Source of the DNA: a virus
Direction: 5' to 3' (one strand)
Length of the DNA: 64,000 nt
Virus record (IMG/VR): IMGVR_UViG_3300025122_006404
Coordinates: 23,672 to 87,671 of that record
The notes beneath the pieces are model-generated. The model did not search any database. It worked only from the letters and a program-made list of their open reading frames with translations, and had not been told where the DNA came from. Each line of letters opens with the position of its first letter. The first letter of the stretch is position 1. A program made the translations under genes and the position numbers. This document shows, in pieces, positions 56,191-63,980 of the stretch.

Positions 56191-58203
56191 ATGCAGATAA
56201 CTCGTCAGCAGATCAAAAAAATAATTCGTGAGGAGACACTTGAAGTCTTAAGCGAAATTTCTCCTCGTCGGAGACGCGGAAGGCGATCCCGAGAACAGGA
56301 GTATCAGAAACAGGATTTTGAAGCGCATGGGATCTTTCCGAGCGAGGAGGAGAAATTTCCAGAAACCAAGCGTACCTTATATCATATCGCAGGCTCCGGT
56401 GGCAGACCACGCCCTATACCCAAAATGAAGTGGATTGAAGAGTGGGATGCTCAGGCTGTAGATCGACACACTGGAGAGAAGACAGGTGAGTTTATTCGCA
56501 TTGCGCCAGATAATTCATGGAAGCGTCATTGGTTAGATCAGCCGATTGAATCTGGGATATTTTTATCTCCAAACTGGCAGGCGATCTCCTCGTTCCACGG
56601 AAGGATTGGTCATGTATACGCTTTTAAGGTTCCGGAATGGGTCATTGAAATGTCTGGAGGGATCCATCGTTATGATCACGGTACTGAGGTTCTAATATCT
56701 GAAGAAATCTGGAACGGGGCCGGTGACGAGATAGAGTTTCTCGGTAAGAGTATGGATGCCGATGAAGTACTTAAGCAGTACGAGCATAGCATGAGCGATA
56801 CTTTTGCTACAGTTAACAGAATGGGAACACCTCGATCACCAAGTTGGATGGACGCTGAAGAATTAGCGGCGTGGGAAGCCAAGCAAAAAGAATTTAATTT
56901 ATACGGGCTAAGGCAAACTAATCATCCCAAAGATGTGATTAAACTTCTAAAACCAGATGAAGTGAAAGCTGCTATGGTCGCATTTGAAAAAGTGTATCCC
57001 GAAGCTCTTACAGGAAAGAAGCATGAAATAGAGTGGGAGAAAGACACTAGAGGTGGAAAGAGATTTCCCAGCCTGGCTCAAATTGCCGAACCTCCGATCA
57101 GCACAAAAGACCAGGAGCTTATAGACTTGCTTCGGAAGCGCATCGTGAACGAATCCTGGATTCAGCACCCTTCCTTCCCTCTTCTTCTCAAAGAGCAGGA
57201 AGGGGTCGACATTGATGTCGATGTCGACCGGGACTTCCGGGCGGCACAGTCTGACCACACGGTCAGCTCGAAACGGGCCGCTGGTTCCACCTACCGACAG
57301 TCTCATCAGAGAGCCTTAAAGAGAAAACAGTCCGATTATTTCACCAAGCACGGCCATCCCCATGTAGCGGCGGGGAATCTTCGAGTATTTGGTGATTGCG
57401 GATCTCCGGGGGTCATGCCACCTCGTCCCAACCCACGCCTGGATCGCGGTGCTGGAGATCGAGATGCCTTAAAAATCTGGGAGCACGTCATTGAAGCTCA
57501 CGGTTCGCCTAGCTTCGCCTCGGCTGCGATCGAGGGTTTCCTCGGGATAGAGGACATTGCCTGGGAAGCCTTGCAGCATTCAATAAAAAGTGCAGGCGGA
57601 AAATTTGCGAGAAAATGGATTCCTTTCGTTGGCTGGGTGGAAACAGCAGAGGATGTTCATGCTACTTTTCAGATTTATAAGAAAAGTGTTTCTGAGGGAT
57701 TCTGTGATCTGATGCGGGACCTGAACGATTCGTACTGGGATGATGACGCTGATCCCATACCGCTCTCAAAGTGGCGATCCAAGTATCCCGGTTACCTGGC
57801 ACTTATTACCCAGTTCTGTTTAACAGAATTGAATAAGTCCCCAATAGGTGCAGCACAGACCCTGGTCCAGGCCGGATGGCTCGACCCATCTGATGCTAAT
57901 GCTTATCGTCAAGAGATAGAAATGCAGATAGAAACTAAACTGGCTGCGAGAGAAGAGAAAGTTGATGATGGACGCACAGATTCTCGTGTGAATTCGATAA
58001 GCCGAAAAATTGTCATGTCACTTCCCTGGGAAAGATATCCCGAGGAAGCTGAGACGATTAATCAGGCTGTGGATAAGATGGCTGATGAGAGAGATCTTCC
58101 CAGCTTAAAGCTATTAAAGGCTGCACTCTCCAAGGGAGTCGAGGCAATCTACGATGCAATACCTGTAGAGTATAGAACGTCTGATTCCCGGGATGATGCA
58201 TGA
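56191..58203 (+). CDS. Tagged large protein, N-terminal domain possibly ADP-ribosyltransferase-like
   Basis: 670 aa. Tag MQITRQQIKKIIREETLEVLSE then a run of arginines (26-33). Residues 60-170 have an ART-like order: TLYHIAGSG (62-70), GIFLSPNWQAISSF (122-135), HVYAFKVPEW (141-150) and TEVLISEE (165-172), but the catalytic glutamate cannot be assigned. The C-terminal half is unfamiliar, with a hydrophobic stretch (AGGKFARKWIPFVGWVETAEDV). By analogy T4 packages the ART Alt; this is inference. Confidence 0.65.
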   Translation: MQITRQQIKKIIREETLEVLSEISPRRRRGRRSREQEYQKQDFEAHGIFPSEEEKFPETKRTLYHIAGSGGRPRPIPKMKWIEEWDAQAVDRHTGEKTGEFIRIAPDNSWKRHWLDQPIESGIFLSPNWQAISSFHGRIGHVYAFKVPEWVIEMSGGIHRYDHGTEVLISEEIWNGAGDEIEFLGKSMDADEVLKQYEHSMSDTFATVNRMGTPRSPSWMDAEELAAWEAKQKEFNLYGLRQTNHPKDVIKLLKPDEVKAAMVAFEKVYPEALTGKKHEIEWEKDTRGGKRFPSLAQIAEPPISTKDQELIDLLRKRIVNESWIQHPSFPLLLKEQEGVDIDVDVDRDFRAAQSDHTVSSKRAAGSTYRQSHQRALKRKQSDYFTKHGHPHVAAGNLRVFGDCGSPGVMPPRPNPRLDRGAGDRDALKIWEHVIEAHGSPSFASAAIEGFLGIEDIAWEALQHSIKSAGGKFARKWIPFVGWVETAEDVHATFQIYKKSVSEGFCDLMRDLNDSYWDDDADPIPLSKWRSKYPGYLALITQFCLTELNKSPIGAAQTLVQAGWLDPSDANAYRQEIEMQIETKLAAREEKVDDGRTDSRVNSISRKIVMSLPWERYPEEAETINQAVDKMADERDLPSLKLLKAALSKGVEAIYDAIPVEYRTSDSRDDA

Positions 58204-58535
58204 GGACTACCAATCTCGTGACCATCACGGAAGCTGCAAATGTGCAGGTGAGAAAGCTTCTTGACGAAGAAGGTGATCCCGGGCTAGGTCTTCGACTAGG
58301 AATCAAGGGTGGGGGTTGCTCCGGATTATCCTACATACTGGATTTCACGGAAGAGCGAGAAGGTGATACTGTAATCAGTCAGGATGATTTTCGGGTCTTT
58401 CTGGATCGCAAGAGCACGATCTATCTCGCTGGCATCACACTGGATCATCAGAGTGGATTAGAAGGCAAAGGCTTTGTATTTCAAAATCCATCGGCCACCA
58501 ATACCTGTGGCTGCGGAGAAAGCTTTTCTCTCTGA
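58200..58535 (+). CDS. A-type iron-sulfur carrier (HesB/IscA/ErpA family)
   Basis: 111 aa. Conserved cysteines in GGGCSGLSY (about 37-45) and TCGCGESF at the C-terminus. ITEAANVQVRKLLDEEGD...LGLRLGIKGGGCSG is standard for the family. Carries Fe-S clusters to target proteins. Untagged, between tagged genes; ATGA overlap with the upstream gene. Confidence 0.92.
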   Translation: MRTTNLVTITEAANVQVRKLLDEEGDPGLGLRLGIKGGGCSGLSYILDFTEEREGDTVISQDDFRVFLDRKSTIYLAGITLDHQSGLEGKGFVFQNPSATNTCGCGESFSL

Positions 58536-58540
58536 CTGAA

Positions 58541-58975
58541 ATGAACCCAGCAAGAGAATATTTATTAAGAGAGAAGATTTCAATGCACATTGAGAAGAAT
58601 CAGCTGCAACACCTCATAAGAAAAATTATCACTGAGGAAATGGGTCGACTGCATGAATTTACTTTTACCGGAAGAGATGGGATCTCACATGAAATTGGAT
58701 TTTCAAAGGGTCATCTCATGTTTGACGGAGATAGGTGGCAGCTTAAAGTAGGATTCTTTTCTTTGCCAGTGAAGGAGCTAGCACAGCTTGCTCGGGGGAT
58801 AAGCGTAGTTCTGGGGACTCCCCTGGGAGATAGACATGGGATTCTAGAGGGCAAGAAAATTAGAGAGCTGGTGAATCGATTAATGAAACGGGGAAACTTT
58901 TCACTCAATGTAGAGGACCCTGTCACCGGAGATGTGTCTGAGCTTCAGTTCAATCTGGTCTCGAGAAAATCATGA
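58541..58975 (+). CDS. Tagged hypothetical protein, 144 aa
   Basis: Two possible starts: ATG 58541 or ATG 58583, the latter giving HIEKNQLQHLIRKIITEEMGRLHE at the N-terminus, the tag form. Body beta-rich (FTFTGRDGISHEIGFSKGHLMFDGDRWQLKVGFF). No family recognised. ATGA overlap with the next. Confidence 0.65.
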   Translation: MNPAREYLLREKISMHIEKNQLQHLIRKIITEEMGRLHEFTFTGRDGISHEIGFSKGHLMFDGDRWQLKVGFFSLPVKELAQLARGISVVLGTPLGDRHGILEGKKIRELVNRLMKRGNFSLNVEDPVTGDVSELQFNLVSRKS

Positions 58976-59226
58976 ATTTACTTCGAGAATACATCAGAGA
59001 AATAATGTTAACCAATCTCTCAGAGGATACGTTGCAACCCTCGAAGGCGGCAATCCCTCTCGCTGTTCTGCCCAGGGATAATGACTGTCCTGCTGGATAT
59101 AATTACGATAGTGTCGCAAGGGTGTGTGTATCTAATGATATCAATGCACAAGATCCAACTCAAAGCAGTGAGCTCGCTAATCAAATCTCAAAGTTGCAAG
59201 GAGTTAAACGGCTAAAACCGTGGTAA
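58972..59226 (+). CDS. Tagged hypothetical protein, 84 aa
   Basis: Short tag variant MNLLREYIREIMLTNLSED. Body Pro/Asp-rich with one Cys pair (DNDCPAGYNYDSVARVCVSND), possibly a disulfide loop. Same tag variant as the next gene. Confidence 0.65.
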   Translation: MNLLREYIREIMLTNLSEDTLQPSKAAIPLAVLPRDNDCPAGYNYDSVARVCVSNDINAQDPTQSSELANQISKLQGVKRLKPW

Positions 59227-59232
59227 TCGTTT

Positions 59233-59688
59233 ATGAATTTTCTTCGTCAATATATTAGAGAGATGATGATTCGTGAGGCTCTCTCCGATGAGTCTGTCAC
59301 TCTCGATGCCGATAATCTTCGATCCATTGCTGATGACTTAGAGTCCACTGACCCAATAATTTCTAAGATCAATAGCATGCCAATGTATCGGGGAACTAGA
59401 TCTGGTGATCCCAGTGCACTCCCACCTGGGATAGCATACTTCATCAGCAATGAGGTGTATGCGAAAACCTACGGACCTACAGCTGAATTTAGACTTGACA
59501 TCAAGAATCCAAAGATCGTTGATAGAGAAGCTTGGGTTAACACCTACGACACTATCGCGCTGAGGATGAACCCGAATGCGCTTGGCGACCTGCGAGAAGA
59601 AGGATATGACTCTGTTGTGATGAAGATGCCCACAGCCACGCTGATCTATGTCGTGATGGTGCTAGCATCAGAGAAGAGTGTCAGATGA
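59233..59688 (+). CDS. Tagged ADP-ribosyltransferase-like protein
   Basis: 151 aa. Tag variant MNFLRQYIREMMIREALSDE, then TLDADNLRSIADDLEST (23-39). Residues 50-150 resemble small ART domains: MYRGTRSG (51-58, the NAD-binding Arg), GIAYFISNEVYAKTYG (66-81), FRLDIKNPKIVDREAW (86-101) and GYDSVVM (124-130). The catalytic glutamate is not clear; EEGYDS is a candidate. A host-modifying injected enzyme would fit. Confidence 0.65.
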   Translation: MNFLRQYIREMMIREALSDESVTLDADNLRSIADDLESTDPIISKINSMPMYRGTRSGDPSALPPGIAYFISNEVYAKTYGPTAEFRLDIKNPKIVDREAWVNTYDTIALRMNPNALGDLREEGYDSVVMKMPTATLIYVVMVLASEKSVR

Positions 59689-60464
59689 TACTTACCCGTA
59701 GACAGATTACTGAGATGATCAGAAAGATTCTCACTGAGGATGATTATGATGATGATAGCGAATATGAGACCGTACCGTTTTATACTGAGTCTCTAAAATG
59801 GATGTCTCCTCCCAGGGATTTCTATGAGAAAACTGGAATCAACATGATCCACACTTATAAGTTACCTCCTGAGTTTAACTCCCCCAAGGCATTACAGGAT
59901 TATATACTAAAAGAGGAACCCAAGGATCCTGAAGCAGCCACAAAATTCTATGGGGACATCGTCAATGCCTTGGCTCGGCTAAACCCAGAGATCGCATCGT
60001 TCCAGGGCATCAGCGCACCCAGTGAAGATTATCTCCTACCTGGGCAGAAAATCTCTGATGTCTATCCTTGGCATCTCAAGGACATCGTGATGGGTGTCTC
60101 TAGCGAGATGCTACCGGCGGACATAAAATATTATCTCGAAGGCTATGCCCTGAGTCCCGAGACAGAGAGGATCCTTCAGCAATTTACCGATCAGACCGGG
60201 GTAAGACCCCAGTGGGTGATCTCATCTGAGACTGCTTCATCAGTTATTGACTTGAGTGATGAGAGTGCAGATTGGGAAAGGCGGGAAGATCAAGCTGCTG
60301 AAGATCCAGACCCACGAGTTCAAGTGGCCTGGGAGATGGAATATGAAAGAGGCTATGTTGATGGTTTGCATGACGAGCCATTTCCATCGTCTATCCCTAG
60401 TGATGATTATGCTGCTGGATATGAAGATGGTAAGGCCAGAAGGGAACGTGAGCAACAAGAATAA
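59685..60464 (+). CDS. Tagged hypothetical protein, 259 aa
   Basis: Tag MILTRRQITEMIRKILTED. Middle part folded-looking (FYEKTGINMIHTYKLPPEFNSPKALQDYIL). C-terminus has two related YxxGYxDG segments (YERGYVDGLHDE, YAAGYEDGKARRE). No family recognised. ATGA overlap upstream. Confidence 0.7.
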   Translation: MILTRRQITEMIRKILTEDDYDDDSEYETVPFYTESLKWMSPPRDFYEKTGINMIHTYKLPPEFNSPKALQDYILKEEPKDPEAATKFYGDIVNALARLNPEIASFQGISAPSEDYLLPGQKISDVYPWHLKDIVMGVSSEMLPADIKYYLEGYALSPETERILQQFTDQTGVRPQWVISSETASSVIDLSDESADWERREDQAAEDPDPRVQVAWEMEYERGYVDGLHDEPFPSSIPSDDYAAGYEDGKARREREQQE

Positions 60465-60517
60465 TCTCACATAAGAGAATAGTTATAGACATGCCGTTTC
60501 AAAAGGAAGGTAGAAAA

Positions 60518-60937
60518 ATGAGAGTAACGAAGAGGCAACTGAAGAGGATCATCCGAGAAGAAGCAGCACGGCTGCAGGAGGATTACATTGACACAGAGCT
60601 AGATCACCTCGAGAAGAACCGGGAGGACGATCTGGAGCACACAATTGGTGAAGAGGTATACAATGCAGCCATAGCTAATCCCAAACGCTTTGCGAAGTTC
60701 TCGTTTAGCGGAGCCCGAACGGCTGCGGGAAACCCCGTAATTGATCACTCTTATGATGTGATCGCTAAATCGATGGAGGAAATGGGGATGACTAAGAAAG
60801 AAGATTTTATCTTCTTCGGTCGAATGATTGGTTCCGAGAGGTATAAAATTTTAGCACAAAAGGGGATGCTTATTGATCCACGCCCACAAGGAGGCGCAAC
60901 ACAACAAAAGAAGCAACCCTACCCCGAGGGGCATTAA
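60518..60937 (+). CDS. Tagged hypothetical protein, 139 aa
   Basis: Start at ATG 60518, with AAGGAAGG ahead; an earlier ATG (60491) adds 9 residues. Tag MRVTKRQLKRIIREEAARLQED. Body charged; AGNPVIDHSYDVIAKSMEEMGMTKKEDFIFFGRMIG. No family recognised. Confidence 0.7.
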   Translation: MRVTKRQLKRIIREEAARLQEDYIDTELDHLEKNREDDLEHTIGEEVYNAAIANPKRFAKFSFSGARTAAGNPVIDHSYDVIAKSMEEMGMTKKEDFIFFGRMIGSERYKILAQKGMLIDPRPQGGATQQKKQPYPEGH

Positions 60938-60941
60938 ACAA

Positions 60942-61403
60942 ATGAAAATAACCAAGAAAGAACTACAAAAGATTATTAAGGAAGAGCGTGTTACCCTTCT
61001 TAAGGAGTTCGGCCCGCAAGGCACCGATGGAGCTAACACACTCATAGACTTTGCCTACGCCTGGACGAAACTTGGCGGCGCCGTTCAGGAACAGATTGAA
61101 AAATTGGTAACCACATATGTCAACTCTGGCGGCTATTCTGGGACGTGGGAGAACGATGAGTTCTATAATGTGGTGCACGAGATGAATCCCGCCGCCCTGG
61201 AGGTTGCCGGCTTCGGACTTCGACACTCCCTCAAGGTCCTGGCGGAAGAGACCAAGGGACACACGGACGCTGACGATATTTTGGAGGCACTGGCCCAGGC
61301 CCAGGAGGTGTTAAACATCTCCGAGGATCGCCCAGGTTCAGGTAGATACTCATTGATGAGGGCCCTCCCCCCTCGTGAAAAAAGTAATGAAACTGACATG
61401 TAG
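60942..61403 (+). CDS. Tagged hypothetical protein, 153 aa
   Basis: Start at ATG 60942, where the tag begins (MKITKKELQKIIKEERVTLLKE). Body helical (TLIDFAYAWTKLGGAVQEQIEKLVTTYV, LEVAGFGLRHSLKVLAEE). Overlaps the tag-only mini-gene by 17 nt. Confidence 0.7.
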   Translation: MKITKKELQKIIKEERVTLLKEFGPQGTDGANTLIDFAYAWTKLGGAVQEQIEKLVTTYVNSGGYSGTWENDEFYNVVHEMNPAALEVAGFGLRHSLKVLAEETKGHTDADDILEALAQAQEVLNISEDRPGSGRYSLMRALPPREKSNETDM

Positions 61404-61452
61404 TCAGCTAAGAAGAATCATCCGAGAGGAATCTTCGGAAGACTGGCGGTAG
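61387..61452 (+). CDS. Tag-only mini-gene, 21 aa
   Basis: MKLTCSQLRRIIREESSEDWR and stop: the shared tag with almost nothing after it. It lies in the short space between two tagged genes, overlapping the end of one and ending 2 nt before the GTG of the next. Either a relic of a lost cargo gene or a free signal peptide. Confidence 0.5.
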   Translation: MKLTCSQLRRIIREESSEDWR

Positions 61453-61454
61453 AA

Positions 61455-62090
61455 GTGAGGATCACAAGAGAACAACTTAGAAGAATCATTAGGGAAGAGT
61501 TGCAGATAACGAGTGAAAAGAGTGCAAATATTCCACAAACAACGGACCCACCCCGGACTAAAGCGGTATTGTTGAAAGGTAATGCATTGGCTGCAGATCC
61601 AGACTTCCAAGCAAAGGTTCAATCAATAGCAGCATCAATAGGTGCAAGCCCAGCTGATCTCATGGCAATTATGAAATTTGAATCTGGCCTTGACCCATCA
61701 AAGGTAAATAAAAGCTCAGGAGCGACCGGCCTCATTCAGTTTATGCCAGCCACAGCACAGGGCCTGGGAACCAGCACCGGTGAACTTCAATCAATGACCG
61801 GGGTTGAACAAATGGAATATGTCGCTAAATATTTTGAAGGATCGGGGCCGTATAGATCACCAACCGACCTATACCTTAAGGTCTTTTACCCATATGCAAT
61901 TAGGCAAAGTGATGATTACGTCATTGGCTCTGAAGTCTCTGACGAACGGGCGAGAGAAATTGCTGACGCCAATCCCTCCTTTCCAAAAAATGATGCCGGT
62001 TTCATTACAAAACGGGCAATCATTGACAAAATGGAGCCAAGGTTTGCAGGCCCTCGTACTGCTGCCCGAATCGAGACAGATAAACAATAA
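61455..62090 (+). CDS. Tagged lytic transglycosylase (SLT domain)
   Basis: 211 aa, GTG start. Tag VRITREQLRRIIREELQITSE. SLT/lysozyme-like domain from about 45: DLMAIMKFESGLDPSKVNKSSGATGLIQFMPATAQGLG with catalytic E76 (the E-S motif) and G-L-I-Q-F-M-P. Cleaves peptidoglycan. A tagged, packaged muralytic enzyme could help genome entry. Confidence 0.88.
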   Translation: MRITREQLRRIIREELQITSEKSANIPQTTDPPRTKAVLLKGNALAADPDFQAKVQSIAASIGASPADLMAIMKFESGLDPSKVNKSSGATGLIQFMPATAQGLGTSTGELQSMTGVEQMEYVAKYFEGSGPYRSPTDLYLKVFYPYAIRQSDDYVIGSEVSDERAREIADANPSFPKNDAGFITKRAIIDKMEPRFAGPRTAARIETDKQ

Positions 62091-62138
62091 AAACAATTCC
62101 TATGCAGAATATGTATACACAGGCACGGAGACATCACA

Positions 62139-62573
62139 ATGCGCATCACGCAGAAACAACTTAGAAGAATTATTAGAGAAGAGCTAGTGAGATCTCTAGA
62201 AGAGGGATGCGAGAAAACTACTGCTTACCAACCCGGTGAACAATATGATCACCAAGATTGGAAAATAGGTGATTATACTGGATCAGTCACGGTCATGCCT
62301 CCTGACGAACCCATTACTGACCGGAATCACGTGGGACTCAAGGGAGCAGGTGAATGGAACTTTGGTGAACCCCAATGGTTACTCTCCTTCTCTGTCAATA
62401 ACCTGGGTTTCTTTCCATTTGTGATAAGTGAGGAGATGGCCCACGAGTTCTGTGATGATCCTACTGGTGCTGTTCAGAAATACTGGCAGACCCTTAATCA
62501 TGCAACTGGTCACAAGATGGGTGAGCATGGCGCTGTACCACCTGAGGCATCCGGAAGTCGTCGTAGACGCTAA
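62139..62573 (+). CDS. Tagged hypothetical protein, 144 aa
   Basis: Tag MRITQKQLRRIIREELVRSLEE. Body: DWKIGDYTGSVTVMPPDEPITDR, WLLSFSVNNLGFFPFVISEEMAHEF, Gly/Arg-rich end GSRRRR. No family recognised. Confidence 0.7.
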   Translation: MRITQKQLRRIIREELVRSLEEGCEKTTAYQPGEQYDHQDWKIGDYTGSVTVMPPDEPITDRNHVGLKGAGEWNFGEPQWLLSFSVNNLGFFPFVISEEMAHEFCDDPTGAVQKYWQTLNHATGHKMGEHGAVPPEASGSRRRR

Positions 62574-62588
62574 TCCAGCATCCGCATA

Positions 62589-62840
62589 TCATTGATCCTT
62601 CCACGGGGTGATCCACTCTGCCAGCACAGCCTCTTCCACCGCGCCCTTATAGACGATGTCATAGACCGTGCACACTCCGATGTTCATTCCCTCAAGCCAC
62701 TTCCGGTTTGCTTCGTCGTTATAGGGAAATATCTTCGGCACAGACTCGTAGATTCTTAGGATGATTCCAGCCTCGTCATAACACTCTTCTGTTGCTGATG
62801 ACTTCACCAATCTGATGAGATCTCCAACTTGATATTCCAT
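62589..62840 (-). CDS. GDLV-family protein on the minus strand
   Basis: 83 aa from the ATG at 62840 (the open frame upstream is not protein-like). MEYQVGDLIRLVKSSATEECYDEAGIILRIYES..., TVYDIVYKGAVEEAVLAEWITPW. The only family member in reverse orientation, among tagged genes. Confidence 0.6.
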   Translation of the reverse strand: MEYQVGDLIRLVKSSATEECYDEAGIILRIYESVPKIFPYNDEANRKWLEGMNIGVCTVYDIVYKGAVEEAVLAEWITPWKDQ

Positions 62841-62945
62841 AACACAAATAACTATCGAGCGCCCAGACACGTGCAACCCGGGCACGGTTAACAATAAAAA
62901 CACTGAGAAAGAGTTATATGTATATACAGGAAGAAAGAGGTTCAA

Positions 62946-63272
62946 ATGCGCATCACCAAGAAACAACTTAGAAGGATCATCAAGGAAGAGCTGAATGAGG
63001 TCGATTTACCAAGATCTTTGGGTCCACGTCCAGGCGGTTCGCTCAGCCCTCTTGGGAATTTGGCAGAAGATATTCTCTCCCTGATAAAGAATCTTACCAA
63101 CAAAGTCGACTCAGACTTCGGCGATGACCCCATGACAAGAAAAGATATTATTGAATTTGTACTGAAAATGCTATTCGAAGAAGAGCCTAGCGCTATGGTA
63201 GCTGGAAAGGTTTCTCCCACATGGGCTAGAAGAAAATATGCTGGACCCTTGGATCCTGGGGCGGACTTTTAA
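62946..63272 (+). CDS. Tagged hypothetical protein, 108 aa
   Basis: Tag MRITKKQLRRIIKEELNEVDLPR. Pro/Gly hinge, helical middle (LAEDILSLIKNLTNKVDSDFG, DIIEFVLKMLF). AAGAAAGAGG before ATG. No family recognised. Confidence 0.7.
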   Translation: MRITKKQLRRIIKEELNEVDLPRSLGPRPGGSLSPLGNLAEDILSLIKNLTNKVDSDFGDDPMTRKDIIEFVLKMLFEEEPSAMVAGKVSPTWARRKYAGPLDPGADF

Positions 63273-63304
63273 ATGAAACAGGCTGCACTTGACCCAAGGG
63301 AAAA

Positions 63305-63976
63305 ATGAAGATCACACGTAGACAATTAAGAAGAATTATTAGGGAAGCACATGGCGGCGCACTTGGAGAATTTCCAGGAAGATACGACACCGGAATCCCA
63401 ATAGACGACCTCGAGTGGCAACCTGATGAGAAAGGTCACATGAATGTATCCAACGCCGGAGGCGGAGACTGGTGGAGCACACTCGACTCAGAGGATGATC
63501 TACCGGTATGGAAGGAGCAGGTTGCCTCTCACGGTGCTGGGTCCACTGTGGTCTTCAGCATGAATCGCTGGATGCCTCACACTGGTCCCTGGGCAGATGC
63601 GGCTCGGAAATATCGTCAAGCAAAGTTTGCCTTTCTTAAAAAACCCCTGTTTGAGTTCCGGAAGATCTCGCGTCGACAATTAAGAAGGATTATTAGAGAG
63701 GAATTAGCCGTCATATCTGAAATCAGTGATGTCTCCGACGGGGATGAGACAGAATCAGATGATGATAGTAATCTATACTTAGATCTTACAAAAACAATAC
63801 GCGCTGCAAAGGATACTGGTGTCGGTCTAGACGGTACAGTACATGCTATCGGTGAGGTATTGACAGATCAAATGTATGTAGGATACAGCACTGAGGATGT
63901 CTTGACTGCATTTGGAAAGTGGATAAAATGGAAAGAACAAGAGCAGCTAAAGAGCTATAGAGGCGCTGGGAGATAA
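63305..63976 (+). CDS. Protein with two copies of the tag
   Basis: 223 aa. Tag 1 MKITRRQLRRIIREAHGGALGE (1-22). Tag 2 KISRRQLRRIIREELAVISE at 120-139. Each is followed by its own body: Gly/Trp-rich (DLEWQPDEKG, GGGDWWSTL) and a helical one (LYLDLTKTIRAAKDTGVGLDG). Looks like an in-frame fusion of two tagged genes. Confidence 0.7.
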   Translation: MKITRRQLRRIIREAHGGALGEFPGRYDTGIPIDDLEWQPDEKGHMNVSNAGGGDWWSTLDSEDDLPVWKEQVASHGAGSTVVFSMNRWMPHTGPWADAARKYRQAKFAFLKKPLFEFRKISRRQLRRIIREELAVISEISDVSDGDETESDDDSNLYLDLTKTIRAAKDTGVGLDGTVHAIGEVLTDQMYVGYSTEDVLTAFGKWIKWKEQEQLKSYRGAGR

Positions 63977-63980
63977 CAAA

